From contig NC_089037.1 of assembly GCF_034140825.1 (NCBI RefSeq), forward strand, positions 8,816,001 through 8,880,000: a stretch of DNA of 64,000 nucleotides. Reading direction: 5' to 3'. The translations under genes and the position numbers were made by a program. Under the pieces are notes generated by a model, which saw nothing but the letters and a program-made list of their open reading frames with translations, was not told where the DNA came from and did not search any database. Each line of letters starts with the position of its first letter. The stretch's first letter is position 1. Origin of the DNA: Oryza sativa Japonica Group (taxonomy: Eukaryota > Streptophyta > Magnoliopsida > Poales > Poaceae). Of the stretch, positions 45,038-56,900 are shown piece after piece.

Positions 45038-45209
45038 AGTAATTTGTTAATAAAACTTTTATATACGTGTTCTTAGCGACTTAAAAGCGAAGGCCGAAAA
45101 ATATAGTCCGATATTAAAAAAAAAACCTAAAATCAGCTTCAAATTTAAAATTAAAAAAAGAATCAAATTTTGACTGATAAGTATAAGTATAGATGAAAAG
45201 ATGAGACGT
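45038..45209. repeat. Dispersed repeat, copy B (partner at 5931-6090)
   Basis: Same orientation as copy A; shares agtaatttgt, tatatacgtgttcttagcga, agcttcaaatttaa and gataagtataagtata. The element class is unresolved. Confidence 0.55.
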
Positions 45210-45594
45210 TTTCCTTTAATAACTACTTAATATAGTTAGAATTGTCTGGGCTATTTTTTTTATCTACCAACTCTGTGTTTATTACTTGTGCATTTAAAAC
45301 CCACACAGAAAAGCCCTCACAATGTGGCACTAGTTTTAGTTAACTTGTTTCACTGATGAATTAGCAAAGCTTAGTTAACAAAAACTAAGCCCCTAAGCAA
45401 GTACGCTCATCGACTCATTATCTAGTAACCCTACGCACATGAGTGTTTAGTTGAGTGATAAACTTTGTCATGCTTGGACCATTCCTTTGACTAGTATTCG
45501 GCTACAACTGTAGTGTGTCACACTTTCTTTTAAAAGAAAGGTCTTGTTCGATAGCCCTAAACTATAGCGTTTTTTGCTGTGCAGGACTGTGCTG

Positions 45595-45690
45595 CACAGC
45601 CCAGCCGAACGGCTACATTCGGCAATCTGCTGTATCATGTGAAGCTCAACCGAATTGCTACAGCCGGCCATCTGTTGTATCATGTGAAGC
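45595..45690. repeat. Two-unit tandem repeat
   Basis: Two diverged units of about 48 bp each end in ctgtatcatgtgaagc or ttgtatcatgtgaagc after a gctaca(tt/gc)cgg segment. Preceded by gctgtgcaggactgtgctgc, an imperfect palindrome. Confidence 0.65.
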
Positions 45691-45765
45691 GTGTCCCACC
45701 GCAATTGGCCAACAGTTATAACTGTTATTTGCAGTGCTGCAGCTGCTAGGCCTACCGAACATGTT

Positions 45766-45975
45766 GAAATTAGGCCCACTTGTTATTGGTGGTTACTAAC
45801 AATTATTTTAAGGATTATATTTGAAACAATAGGAAGTAATGTATACAAATATTATATTTATGGTGTGCCATATTTTTAAAAGAAATTAGGCCCACTCTCT
45901 CCTAGGTGGTTGCTAATAATTATTTCAAGGATATTATTTGAAAACATAGGAATTAATGTATATAAATATTTTATT
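45766..45975. repeat. Direct duplication of an AT-rich segment
   Basis: Unit 1 (about 45766-45860) and unit 2 (about 45884-45975) both run from attaggcccact through ggtggtt, aattattt, aaggat and ataggaa to atttatt. They are about 115 bp apart and diverged by scattered substitutions and small indels. Confidence 0.75.
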
Positions 45976-46093
45976 TGTCAAACAGGTACACTCATTTAGC
46001 CAATATCATAAAAGGAATGTTATACATGCGTCATTATTTACAACAAATTCCAAAATGATACCTAGTGGGAATATGTGCTAAGGGCCAACATAT

Positions 46094-46268
46094 TATAAAA
46101 AGGGCCCCATTGCCCTCTTCCCCTCATCCAACTCCATCGCCCTGGCGTGCAACCAAGTTGCATATTCCCCTTGCTCTCCTTGTCATCCCTCTCAATAAGG
46201 CAACGCCGGATGTAGATCTAGAAGCGGAGGACCTCAATTGAGCGCAAGCTATTCTAGATCTGAACAAC
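46094..46268 (+). promoter_or_regulatory. Putative TATA box and non-coding first exon of the EDM2-like gene
   Basis: TATAAAA at 46094-46100 precedes a CT-rich leader (about 46125-46268) that ends in gatctgaacaac before a consensus donor gtaagt at 46269. The next plus-strand exon I can place is at 49212, which would make a 2.9-kb leader intron containing the solo LTR at 47382-48791. The link is inference. Confidence 0.4.
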
Positions 46269-47381
46269 GTAAGTACTCTATTTGGTTTTTATCTTCTCCT
46301 TCTCCCTCTGTGTTGTAGTGGATCTAGATCTAGGGTTCGTTCTATTTGGTGACATTATCCTTCCTCATGGTGACGCACCCTAATCTAAGGGAGCATCACA
46401 AGTGAAATGGTGTGTGCTAAACAACACGATGGTCGTCGGTTGGTGATAGTGAAATCGATGATGACAAAGGTGGGGAAGACTAAGAGAGGTTTTGTAGGTG
46501 GGTTAAATTGCATGTTTTGTCTATTTGATTTATGCAATGCAAGTAGACAACCATTTGAATGTTAATTTCACCCCCAAGTGCTTTTGGGTAGTTCCGGTTG
46601 TTAGTCCTCTTCGGACCATCCTGGTCATTTTGCACAACAGTATAAGTGAGCCTTTTCTATTATACGTGTATTCGTTAATCTTCAAGTGCGCTATTTGATT
46701 CAAAATTGTTACACCCCCAAATCGTTTAGGTTCGATTTCAAACATCCTTTTGAAATAGCACAAAAAAATTGCTACTAATGCACATATGCCTAAGTAATTA
46801 CACATTACCTTTTGCTTTAAAAAAACTTTACATTTGAGTCATTTGAGTCAGACTTTAACCTTTTCCATTCAGCCTTGAGTGCTGATGGTTATGGCGGACT
46901 AGTAGCCATAGACCATAGCTGACCAATACATGCAAGATATTTCTAGCTATACGGAGGATAGACATCCGAATTATCCATTCACTCGATATTTCAAGTATAA
47001 TATATAGTTTATATTTAAACTTATGTTAGGGAACAAACCAAAATGCTCAAGTGCCCGATTCACGAAAATATTATTCGTAGTGGTTGTGTGTGGATCATGA
47101 GTTCATCACCTATTTGCCATTCTTTGTGATCTCTGAAAGCTTGAGCCACCATGGCCTTATGCGGCTGTGATCTCATCCCTCGTGTGACCCCTTATGCTCT
47201 TGCAGTCTAGCCCAGTGCGTCGCTTGCCAATCCTCAAGCTTCATTGAATGCAAAAGAGGGCTTTGTGAACTCCAAAGTTGTGCTTCCTCCACGCCTTTAA
47301 TTCTCCAAACACAACTTCCATATGGTTGGTGGCACCACAGAGTGATTGGTTTTGTGCATCGCACATATGGCTGTGGCATAG

Positions 47382-48791
47382 TGTTGACAAAAAAAAATCG
47401 AACACACTGGCCTGGGAGATCTGCTTAGCTCCTGTACAGGTCTAAAAATTGATGAGATGTGGGCGTGCCAGTCAGTTTGATCCTGCAACTGACAAGATAT
47501 GCAAATAGTAGATCAAAACAGCCGATCAACTGACAAGCCGATGGAGTAGTTCCAGCCGATAGCCGATAACAGCCGATGCCGATACCAGCCGATAGAGATA
47601 GGGTTTAAGCAATCGGCTATATGTCCAATGTAGATAATGATATAAAGGCAATCGGCTGATGATGCTATAATAAAATAACAATATAGTCATGTATAAACCA
47701 ATCGGTTAGCAATGATATGATAAATAAGCATCGATCCGAGGGTTAAAGCACACATCGGCTGGAGGTCCGATATCATGAAATCCATAAGATTAGATTAAAC
47801 AGTGAAACCTTTGTTGTCATCGGCTAAATCCAACTTATATGTATATGCAATCCTTATGAGCCGATGCAACATCCAGATAACTCACCAGCTGAAACCCCGA
47901 TGAAACCCTTATTGGCAATCAAGAGGCAGGCTAGAGATTATGGTTCTAAGCACGACTTAGTAGATCAAACTTAACTGATACAACACTAAGTATGAAAAGA
48001 AACACAATATCTAGACAATCAAGCCGATGACTGATTTTCAGGGTGGTAGATGTCTAAGCTAAACTAATCTAGCAATGCGATTTAGCCAATACCGGCAGAA
48101 ACCCTAAAACGAGAAGCAGCCGATAGAGCTAAATTGATATGCTAAGACTATATTAACAGAGACATATGATAAATAGGTAGGCAAATATATCATTCAAACC
48201 AGATCAATCCAAGAGGTCGAATGTACTGATGCAGCCTTGAATGACGCCGACGTAGACGATACAATTGCCTGGACCGACGGAACATTGGACTTATCCCTTC
48301 GCCAGAGATCGAAGACGATGCAGCCTCGCGTCGGGTGCCAAGTTTCGCCGGAACGTAAAAACAAAAGTAGAAATAAAAAGGGTGGCGATGCGCCGAATTG
48401 TATTGATCGTGGAGATAGATTACATAGACCCCGGGTGTACATATTTATACCCATAGGTTGATACAATTCCTTGTCGGACAAGAAAGAAACTAACCTAAAG
48501 ATAAAAGGAAAATATAAAGTCCTTATCGGACACTAAACACACTTTCCTAAAGATAAAAGGAAACTAACAAACTATTCCTAATTAATAGATAAACTGCCAT
48601 GCCGCATCCTCTTTAAACTCGGTCACTTAGGGATAAGCTTCCTTTAGTAGATTGATTTCCTTAACCGAATATAGCAGGAATTCGACTATTGGCGACTTGA
48701 TAACTCCCATCAGCTGATTCCGAGATGCTGCAACCGATAATGATTCTAAGCCGATGACGTCTTTGCCGATTACCAAATTTTACTGTTAACA
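47382..48791 (-). mobile_element. Solo LTR, same family as 20858-22370
   Basis: A 1410-bp TG...CA unit; on the minus strand it opens TGTTAACAGTAAAATTTGGT and closes ...TTTTTGTCAACA. A perfect 5-bp duplication, catag, lies at 47377-47381 and 48792-48796. It shares long blocks with 20858-22370, for example ggcctgggagatctgcttag, aagcacgacttagtagatca, caatatctagacaatcaagc and gtggcgatgcgccgaa. It has no internal region. About twenty AGCCGAT/ATCGGCT motifs crowd its first 700 bp. Confidence 0.88.
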
Positions 48792-48796
48792 CATAG

Positions 48797-49211
48797 GGCT
48801 CCTTGTGTCGTGTGTGCATGTCTCTCATCAGCTCTGAGCTATGCGGTGATAATGTTGCCTTGCTACTGCGCGGCCACTTAACAACCATAGGCCGGTCTCA
48901 TCCCACAACATGCTTGATGGATTGGGTGGCCAGGTGTACACCGGGGTACTGGCCCCTACAACTTATATCTGAAAATCTAGTAAGTGGGTCCGGGGTCTAG
49001 TTTCTGGTCACTTTCACTTATAGTTGAAAATCTAGTAAAAAAAATGTTGTCACCTCTATAGCTTATTCTAAATGATTCCATGAGCATCCTTGAGAAAATG
49101 TTAACTTTGGAGCTCCGATCAGATAACGACTTTCACTGCACTATGTTGTTGCATTTTCTACTGGTTTCCTTACTCCTCCGACCCTTAAGTGTTTACTAAA
49201 TGTTTATGCAG
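48797..49211. other. Spacer between solo LTR and the EDM2-like coding exons
   Basis: Continues the sequence interrupted by the LTR. gcggtgataatgttgccttg and neighbouring frames show no recognisable protein. Probably intronic to the EDM2-like gene if its first exon is at 46.1 kb. Confidence 0.35.
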
Positions 49212-49222
49212 TTGAAGCAACT

Positions 49223-51987
49223 ATGGTGGAGAATCATGTGTCAAAAGAGGATTCAAAGAATTATAAATTGAGGATGGGCTTTGTGGTAAAAAAAATCCAT
49301 CTTCTTAAATATCCTTGTTGTGGTACTTGTCGTTAGTTTCCGGACAAATAAAAAGGCATATGTTAGAAGAAAAATAATATTTTGTTTGAGCCTTGATCAG
49401 ATATAGATCTGGTGTTTTATGACGCGATTAGTTGATTCCTACCTTTAGTTGCACGAAAGAGTTAGCTTGCCGATTTTGCATATAGAATCTTCTCCGTGGC
49501 ATATCAGCTCTAAATTGTAAATCTATTTTCATCCAATATAACAAAACTTACATTCTTTATGCAGGATGGCCATATTTGTGCAATTTGTGATGATGGTGGT
49601 AATTTGATACGGTATGCCTATTCTTTGTCTAGTTATCCTATTTCTTTTTCATATATTTGTTTAGTTGTACTATTTTTTCCCCTTTGTTATTGTTCTCTTA
49701 TTTAAGGCACTAAACCGATAGTGTGGATTGTACTTGATAGGGTGATGGATAAAATTAATACTAGAGTTGTTTTACTGTCTAAGGCATTGTAGTTTAGGCT
49801 CACTGGACAATGGATTGGAACATAGTTGATAGGATGATGGGTATTAGATTTGTGTTTGAGACGATGTCCTCATATAGATTGAAGACATTCAACCTTGAGT
49901 TTTCCAGATCACACTGAGTAGGTTTTGGCAAATTTTCCCTTCTATTTACTCTCTTGATCAACACACGTGTTCCTGTTTTTGTTGTCATGTTACTGTTATA
50001 TTTTCAAGAGCCTTACCATTCGCTGAGAAAACAATACTTATAGATGTTATTATTGTAAATATTGAAATTCTGAAATTAAAATCATAAGAAAGTATTTTTA
50101 AATATAAATCCATTGATGCCACTTGTATGGTGCTGAACATAGATATTGGAAGCTTAACTTTTTTTTTGTCAAAAATAACAAATGTTGATATTTCTGAATA
50201 CACGTGTGCCCTATATTTCCAACAGCGGGAGTAATATCAAAAATCATAAAGTTATTGGGTTTTATAAAGTATCATAATGTAAAATTACTGGTGAAAGTTT
50301 TTAAAGTTTAACCGAATCTTGTTCTGAACGCCAAATATTTATGACCGGAGCGAGTACTAGGTAGACAATTTTCCCATATGCCATAATTCTTGTAGATTTT
50401 GGCTGCAAAAGGCTCAAGGTTTTTGCTTTTTATTGTACTAAAACTATCAGGGTAAAGCGCTTTATGCGTTCAATTTATTTTAATATTATGATACTTGATT
50501 ATTGTAGCTGTGAGGGTGCCTGTCGAAGGTATTTCCACCGAACCATTTCCAATGATGCAGATTTTAACTGTGAAACTCTCAACATGAGTCAAGAACAAGT
50601 GGTAAGTGCATATTCCTTTGCCTCTTCAACTTATTCTTGTTTAAGTATTCCAGTATTGCCATTTACCATTAATATTTTTCAACAATATAGGAATCATCAA
50701 AGTTCATATGCAAGAACTGTGTGTATAAGCAACACCAATGCTTTGGTTGTGGAGAGTTGGGATCCTCTGACATGTCATCGGGTTCAGCTGAGGTATGTAT
50801 AAGAAAAAGAAACTTTGTATGTCCTTGGGATACTTCCTCTTGTATTTGGTATTTCCTTGATTTATCATTTTGTTTTTCAATTTTCTTATGGAATTGAATT
50901 AAGGCACTGCTTGAAAGCAATTTTTAGGGATGGCTAGGAGTCAATGATAACTTTGAGGAATCTGAGAGCGATACTTTGGAATTGTATACACATTAAAGTT
51001 CAAGAACTTTTTTTTTGTATGTGCTCGTCAGCATAAACCAATTTCCTTTAAATTCCAACTTTTCCTTCACTTTTTGTTAGGTATATCAGTGCAGTAAGAG
51101 CAGATGCAGACGCTTTTACCATCCTAAGTGTCTTGCTGAATTTGACTCTAGTAAGAACCCACCAGTTTTTGAATGCCCCCTGCATGAATGCTTTGCATGC
51201 AAGAACAAAGGGGAAAAATATAACGAGGAAACATGCAAGAACAAGGGGCAGGAGAGTATCAAGAAAAAACAAGGGGCGGAAAACAACAAGAAAATGCACC
51301 TGGCATTATGCAGGCGATGTCCAATAGCATACCATCGCAAGTGCTTGCCCAGGTGTGATATGTATTTGGCACTATTTGCTAGTGATAGTGCCCTTCTAAA
51401 AGGATATTTTGTTGACACGGTGTTCTCTTTTTTAGGAATATTTCCTCTGTTCCCAAAGGTTGTCTTCCAAGGAAATGGAAAACTAATAAGGGCCAAGTTT
51501 TCTTCTATTGCCTGTAAGCTTTTTGCACTTCATCCTTTTTGTTAGCATATGTTCTCCATCTCCACTATATTCGTGGAACTTATTATTCACATAGAACTTT
51601 TTCAGAAAGCATACGATGGTAGAACATCTCAGAAGTGCAACAAGGGATCACCTCAAATTTCCAAAAGTTATGGAAGAGCACATGCAGAAGTATGTTCCCA
51701 AAAGAGAAGTTGAAAACAAAAAACTTATTGTTTATGTTAGGAAACGACATAGAGGTGCATCTAAGAAACAAGGAGCTTCCATGGTGGAAGAAGTTGATCA
51801 TGGGACCATGGAAAGTGATCATGTTCAGAGAAGTAGAGATATTAATCTGCGAGCACATGAACAAACCGAAGCACCTCGAAACTATATGTCTGACCGTAAC
51901 ACAAGCACTGGTTTCGTGTTGTCTTTTGCACCTAAGTCCTTGTTCCCACTCCCATATCCAGGCAATTGTGGTTGGCTTGATGATTGA
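49223..51987 (+). CDS. Short EDM2-like PHD-finger protein
   Basis: Related to ENHANCED DOWNY MILDEW 2, a nuclear PHD protein that reads histone marks and controls transposon heterochromatin and intronic polyadenylation. Proposed exons 49223..49285, 49565..49611, 50508..50601, 50691..50792, 51081..51352, 51436..51513, 51606..51987 give 1038 nt and 345 residues. The composite PHD region is clear: DGHICAICDDGGNLIRCEGA, CVYKQHQCFGCGELGSSDMS, VYQCSKSRCRRFYHPKCLAE, FECPLHECFACKNKG and CRRCPIAYHRKCLPR, with FYC-LKHTM and RDHLKFP matching the segment after the PHDs in EDM2. A Lys-rich insert with two CKNKG motifs interrupts the last finger. The N-terminal repeats and the C-terminal methyltransferase-like domain of EDM2 are missing; the tail ends GNCGWLDD. 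The first exon and start Met are uncertain. It may be a reduced paralogue or a decaying copy, though no frame break is seen. Confidence 0.72.
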
Positions 51988-53919
51988 TTCATGATAGTAT
52001 TTCAGAAAGAAAACTGAAGATTTTTAAGTTTCATGTATGGCAGATAACTTTGTCTGTAGCATGTAACACCGTTGTGTTGATGTTCGTGATGGTAGTTAAT
52101 TACTGGTGACTGTTGAGTATAAATGTCTGGATACTGTGGCAGCGACATTCCTTCCATTGTCAGGAATGAGGATATATTAAGTACTATTATCACTGTATGA
52201 AATGTTTTTCGCGAACGCCTGTATGAAATGTTATTAAAATGCTTCTGTTCATACCTAGGTGAAACAATGCACTAATGTGTAATGCAGGTATGTAACTCTC
52301 TGTTGGGCAGCTTTGCTCTGGCCTCTGAGACTGGGAGTGTGGCTGTTTCCCTACAATGGTGAATCGGTGATGCAGGTCACAGCCTTGCATCTTGCCGATT
52401 TGTCCAGCTCATTTGAGGTGACGGATATGGTGGATTTTGCTGTGTGTTCATTGTTTATGCAGTACTGGTTCCTCCAATTATTTTCATAATTTTCTTTTCT
52501 GTTACGGGCCGGCGGAAGCTGCCGTGACCGTGGATAGCTTGATTTCCAGTGGACAAGGGAGTATAGGTGGACTGTCAATTGCAAGTTTGCCAGTGGGAAA
52601 CTCCAGTAACTAATGCATGCCTCAGAAAGCATTCAGTTGAGATGGCATGATGAAATTATTATTTTTTGCAAACTAGATGAGGAGATGACGTGATAGCCTA
52701 TTTAAGCGAAAGCGATCGGGTTGTAGTCCACATTACGCAGAAGCAGCAGTAAAAAAACAGTGTCTACCTCCGTCAGCCGGAATAATGGCCAGCAACAGGG
52801 AAGTTCTACAGGTGGTAACATGCTGTGACGGTGTATCTAATTGGGTTTATATTCTAAGTTTGACACTGATGTCTGCTAATTTTAGAAAGGAATACACGTG
52901 GGCACGTCTTGGTGGTTACATGGATGCTCATACTCTAGCGGGTGTTTGATACGTTTGACGGTATTCATGTATGCGAACGACACACATACTTAAAAAAATT
53001 TCCCTCTTAGAAAAAGAAAAGAATTGTCTGAAGAGGATTAGATAAGTCATAAACCGCGGTGAAGTGGCAGCTTGACCCACTAGCAATCGCGCACAGCCGC
53101 ACGGTTGTTATCATCAAAGATTCAAAGCTGAAGCCTTCAACCAGGGCAATCTCCATTTTCCACTCCCGGCCGGGTCGGAGTCGCGCGACGACGCCACCAA
53201 GGCACCAACTCCACGTCTCCGCCCCTTCCGGTTAATTCGCTCCTACGCGCACCCACACCACCACCACGCCATGGCGTGGGAGTAACGCGCGCCCGCTCCA
53301 CACCACCGACCCGTGGCAACGTTTCTCATCTGGCATCCGGCTGTCACGTTTTCCCGTTCGCTACAGCCCGCAAACTCGGGGTTTCCCCGTCACGCCAGCC
53401 GCCCAAGCACAACTGCACAGCAGCGGGGACTCCGCCGGTGTGCGCCGACGCGAGCCGCATCAACCAGTTACCGCCACCCGCGCGGCAACGGCAGCGGCCG
53501 CGGCAGCGAATCGGGGCCAGGGCAAGGGCCAATCCATCCTCACCAACCGCACCACCACCACCACCACCACCACCGCAACCGAACAAAACTCGGGGAGGCC
53601 GCAGAATAAAGGCGAGGAGGCAGTATACCGGCGCGGCTGGCCTAGTGTAGTGCGCGCTGTACTGTTCCCACGTCGCGTCGAGGCATCGGTTCGAGCGAGC
53701 GCGCGCGCGACGCGGGCGAGGCTCCGGCTCGATTCCGTCGCCACCCTGTGACAGCAGCAGCCACCGCCCACCGCCGCCGCCGCTTTCTGGAGGCTTCCCG
53801 TTGGCTCGTGGTTGCGGGGGGACTCGCGGAGTCGCGGTTGCGAGTTGGCTGCCTGCTACTCTGCTAGTGTGCTAAGCCTGCCTTTTAGTTAGTCTGGGAG
53901 CACGCTACTGCTACTTTCC
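51988..53919. other. EDM2-like 3' flank and SH3P2 upstream region
   Basis: The first several hundred bases are 3' UTR-like. From about 53130 the DNA is GC-rich, with a (CAC)n/(ACC)n run near 53549-53572, and belongs to the SH3P2 promoter. The long open frames at 53276-53771 on both strands come from base composition; none resembles a known protein. Confidence 0.5.
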
Positions 53920-53945
53920 CCAATCCAATCCAATCCAATCCAATC
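53920..53945 (+). repeat. (CCAAT)5 pentanucleotide repeat in the SH3P2 leader
   Basis: Five CCAAT units in a row end 37 bases before the start codon at 53983. They are probably in the 5' UTR, so a role as CCAAT boxes is not assumed. Confidence 0.85.
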
Positions 53946-53982
53946 CTCGCCGGCGTTGGTTCGCTCGATCGGCGCGGCGCGG

Positions 53983-56900
53983 ATGGAGACGCTCAGGAAG
54001 CAGGCCAGCAAGCTCAGGGAGCACGTCGCCAAGCAGCAGCAGGTACGGGTTCCTTTGCCCAATTCCAGTGGCTCCGTCTCCCCACTATGCCACCACCACC
54101 GATCAGCGCGTGGCCCGATGCGCGGCTAAAAAACCGGAATTTGGGAGTGCGGGGAGCTGCGTGGTCGGGTTACTGGAGTTCTTGTTTGCTCCCCGCAGTT
54201 AATTCCGCATACCTAGTGGTAGGAATCAGGGTAGGGAGTGGCGAGTGCTTGGGTTGGGATAGCAGCAGGCCAGCAGTTGGTGGAAGGAGCTGAACATGAA
54301 CTGCTCATTTGCTGCGCATTTCTGTATATCAGATGATTTGTTCCGAAGCTTGAGTTTCACTTGTTCCAGTAGATGTGCTTGTTTGGTAACTAATAACAGA
54401 ATTCCTTGTGATTACAGGCTGTTCGGAAGCAGTTCAGTGCACGCTATAACCAGGATCCTTCTCTTGTCGATGAGGCGGAACTTGAGTGCCACCAGAATCT
54501 TCAGAGGCTATACAACAGTACAAGAGCTGCTAAAGTATGTGCTCCAACTGTTTGTTATATGTGATATAAGAAAGTTGTCTAGCTCATGATGTAAAAGTTA
54601 TTGGGCATATGTCTCATTGTATAGCATTTCCAACGAAGTATTGTACGAGGTGTCGAGGGTTTCATTGCTGTCAGCACCAAACAGATGGAGATTGGTAACT
54701 GTTACCATGGAATATCTGTTCAACATCCTTCCAAATTTTATAATTTTTGTGTGATCACGTTGCGATGTTTCTTCCTGTAGTGAAAAAGCTAGCTGAGGAT
54801 TGTTGCAGATATGGAAACGACAATCAAAATTTTGGTTTTATTCTTGCAAGGGCTTCAGTTGAGTTTGGTAATTCCCATAGCCAAATGGAGAAAGAGCGGG
54901 AGAATCTTCTTAAATTTCTTGGAGAGCAGGTGCTGTCATATTATCATTTTCCTCTCTTTCTTAAGTTTTCAGAACCAAGCAAAAACAAATACATTGCAAC
55001 ATGCAACGGATATTTAAATAAATATATCATAAATTGTATACTCAAAAAGCTTTATATAAATCCTAGAGGAAAACATATATAATCTGCAAGCACACATCAA
55101 TCCCTAAATAGCATCATTATAAGCAACATGCACTTATTTTCTAAAAAAACACATGCACAGATGTTATGCTTATCCTCAAAACATCCCACTAACTCAAGAT
55201 GTGGTGTGCGATGGCACTTACTATCACCAACACCACTAACTTATTTTATATTGCATAGAAATTTCAATGCTGCCTAGAATCTTGTTTAATGTTCTTAACC
55301 TGAATCTTCTAGGTTTCCATATATTTTTCTTTTTGTACCCTTGACCCTTGAGTTACCTGAAATTAAATGGTGTTCTCCTGAAAGTAACAAAACAGTGTAA
55401 AAAACAATTGGTGGATTCTACTCCAAGAGTACATATTATATATGGAAGTTTGCTACAAACAGAAACTTATTCAGCTTTGCTGATGCTTGATATTTAAGTT
55501 GATGGACGTAGCATAGTTTGTTTATGCAGTGCATGGAGCTGGAGGGAATTTTTTTTTATTGCTGTGTAAAACTGAGTGCCTTAATTGCTTCATTTCGGCT
55601 CCAATCTTGCAGGTTTTTGAGCCTCTTCGAGAAATGATAATGAGTGCTCCTCTTGAAGATGCCCGCCTGTTAACTTACCGTTATCAACGGATCAGACAAG
55701 ATATGGAATCTCAGGTAATTACCCGAAGTGAGACTTCCTGTTCACCAGAGATGACAACCAGATACTAAAAATAAATTTTATTAGATAGCTGATGTGATGA
55801 GAAAGCAACTGAAGTCCAAGGAGAGTAGCGGTAATGCAGATAATTCTGTGAAACTGCAACATGCAGAATCAAAATTATCTGAGCTCCGAACTACATTATC
55901 AGCATTAGGAAGAGAGGCAACTGCAGCTATGGAGGCTGTGGAGGTTCAGCAACAACAGGTTACCTTTGACCGTCTCCTTGCAATGGTATGATAAGCCTCA
56001 CTGTTCTCATAAAAATATTGCTTAACATCATCAAATAATATGTTTTTGCCAATGGTTAAGACTTCATGTACATGGCAAGTTGAGCCTATCCATCGTAACA
56101 ACATGGCTATTTCTCTTTTGCTTTGAGTATGGTGTAACCAATACATGTACACCATTAGGGGTAGAAAACTGTAGACATCAAGGTCACAATAACCTTTGGG
56201 TTCTGAGCAGAATTGGTGTTTGTGGCCATGTTTGGATGTTGCTTTTTTTTTTTCCCTGTCAACCCCAATGTGCAGGCCCCTTTGTTAGTTAGAGCATATC
56301 TTTGCAATATGTTGACCCATAATCCTAGAAGTTTCTGCATATCTACGACAATGAAAAATCCCACTCCATTGTTTAAGGCCTTGGTTGGTTGGGGTGGTTT
56401 GTCCCAGTCCTTATAAAATTTAATACCAGGAATTTGATCGGTTTTCCTAAGGGCCTGGTATTGACTCTTAAGCCCACACTCTCATACAGGGTTCCTTTTC
56501 TCCCTGCTCACCTTAGATTGTAACAATCTTATCTTTTATATCATGTGGTTGCTTAAGTTCCCATATAAATTTCTCATCTGGATTTCCATTTAGTAGTTCC
56601 AGTACTTATACCATTTGTCCATAGGATGTTCCTTTCATAAAGAGTCATGCATCTCCAATTTACCTTATGACCCACTTGCAGGTTGATGCTGAGAGAGCTT
56701 ATCATCAGAATGCTGCTGATATTCTGAACAAACTTCACGACGAGGTACATAACTGTTGCAAAAGAAAGAAATGGAGATTCTTACACCTGTTGGCTTAGAG
56801 GAAATTCGAATGCCATAAACCTGGAAAAAGTGTGTATGTTTATGCTGAATATCACTCTGTTTTTGTTCTGCTAATTTGCACAGATGGTCCAAGCAAAACA

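Larger units (their letters stand above)
44359..46093. other. Repeat-rich intergenic region
   Basis: No host gene recognised. It contains a LINE-like scrap (44817-45017), one copy of the 5931-6090 repeat (45038-45209), a two-unit tandem repeat (45595-45690) and a 92-bp direct duplication (45766-45975). Everything else is AT-rich. Confidence 0.5.

Noticed and set aside
53276-53771. Several 100-codon frames with His or Pro runs before SH3P2
   Set aside because: They arise from a (CAC)n microsatellite and GC-rich promoter; no known protein.
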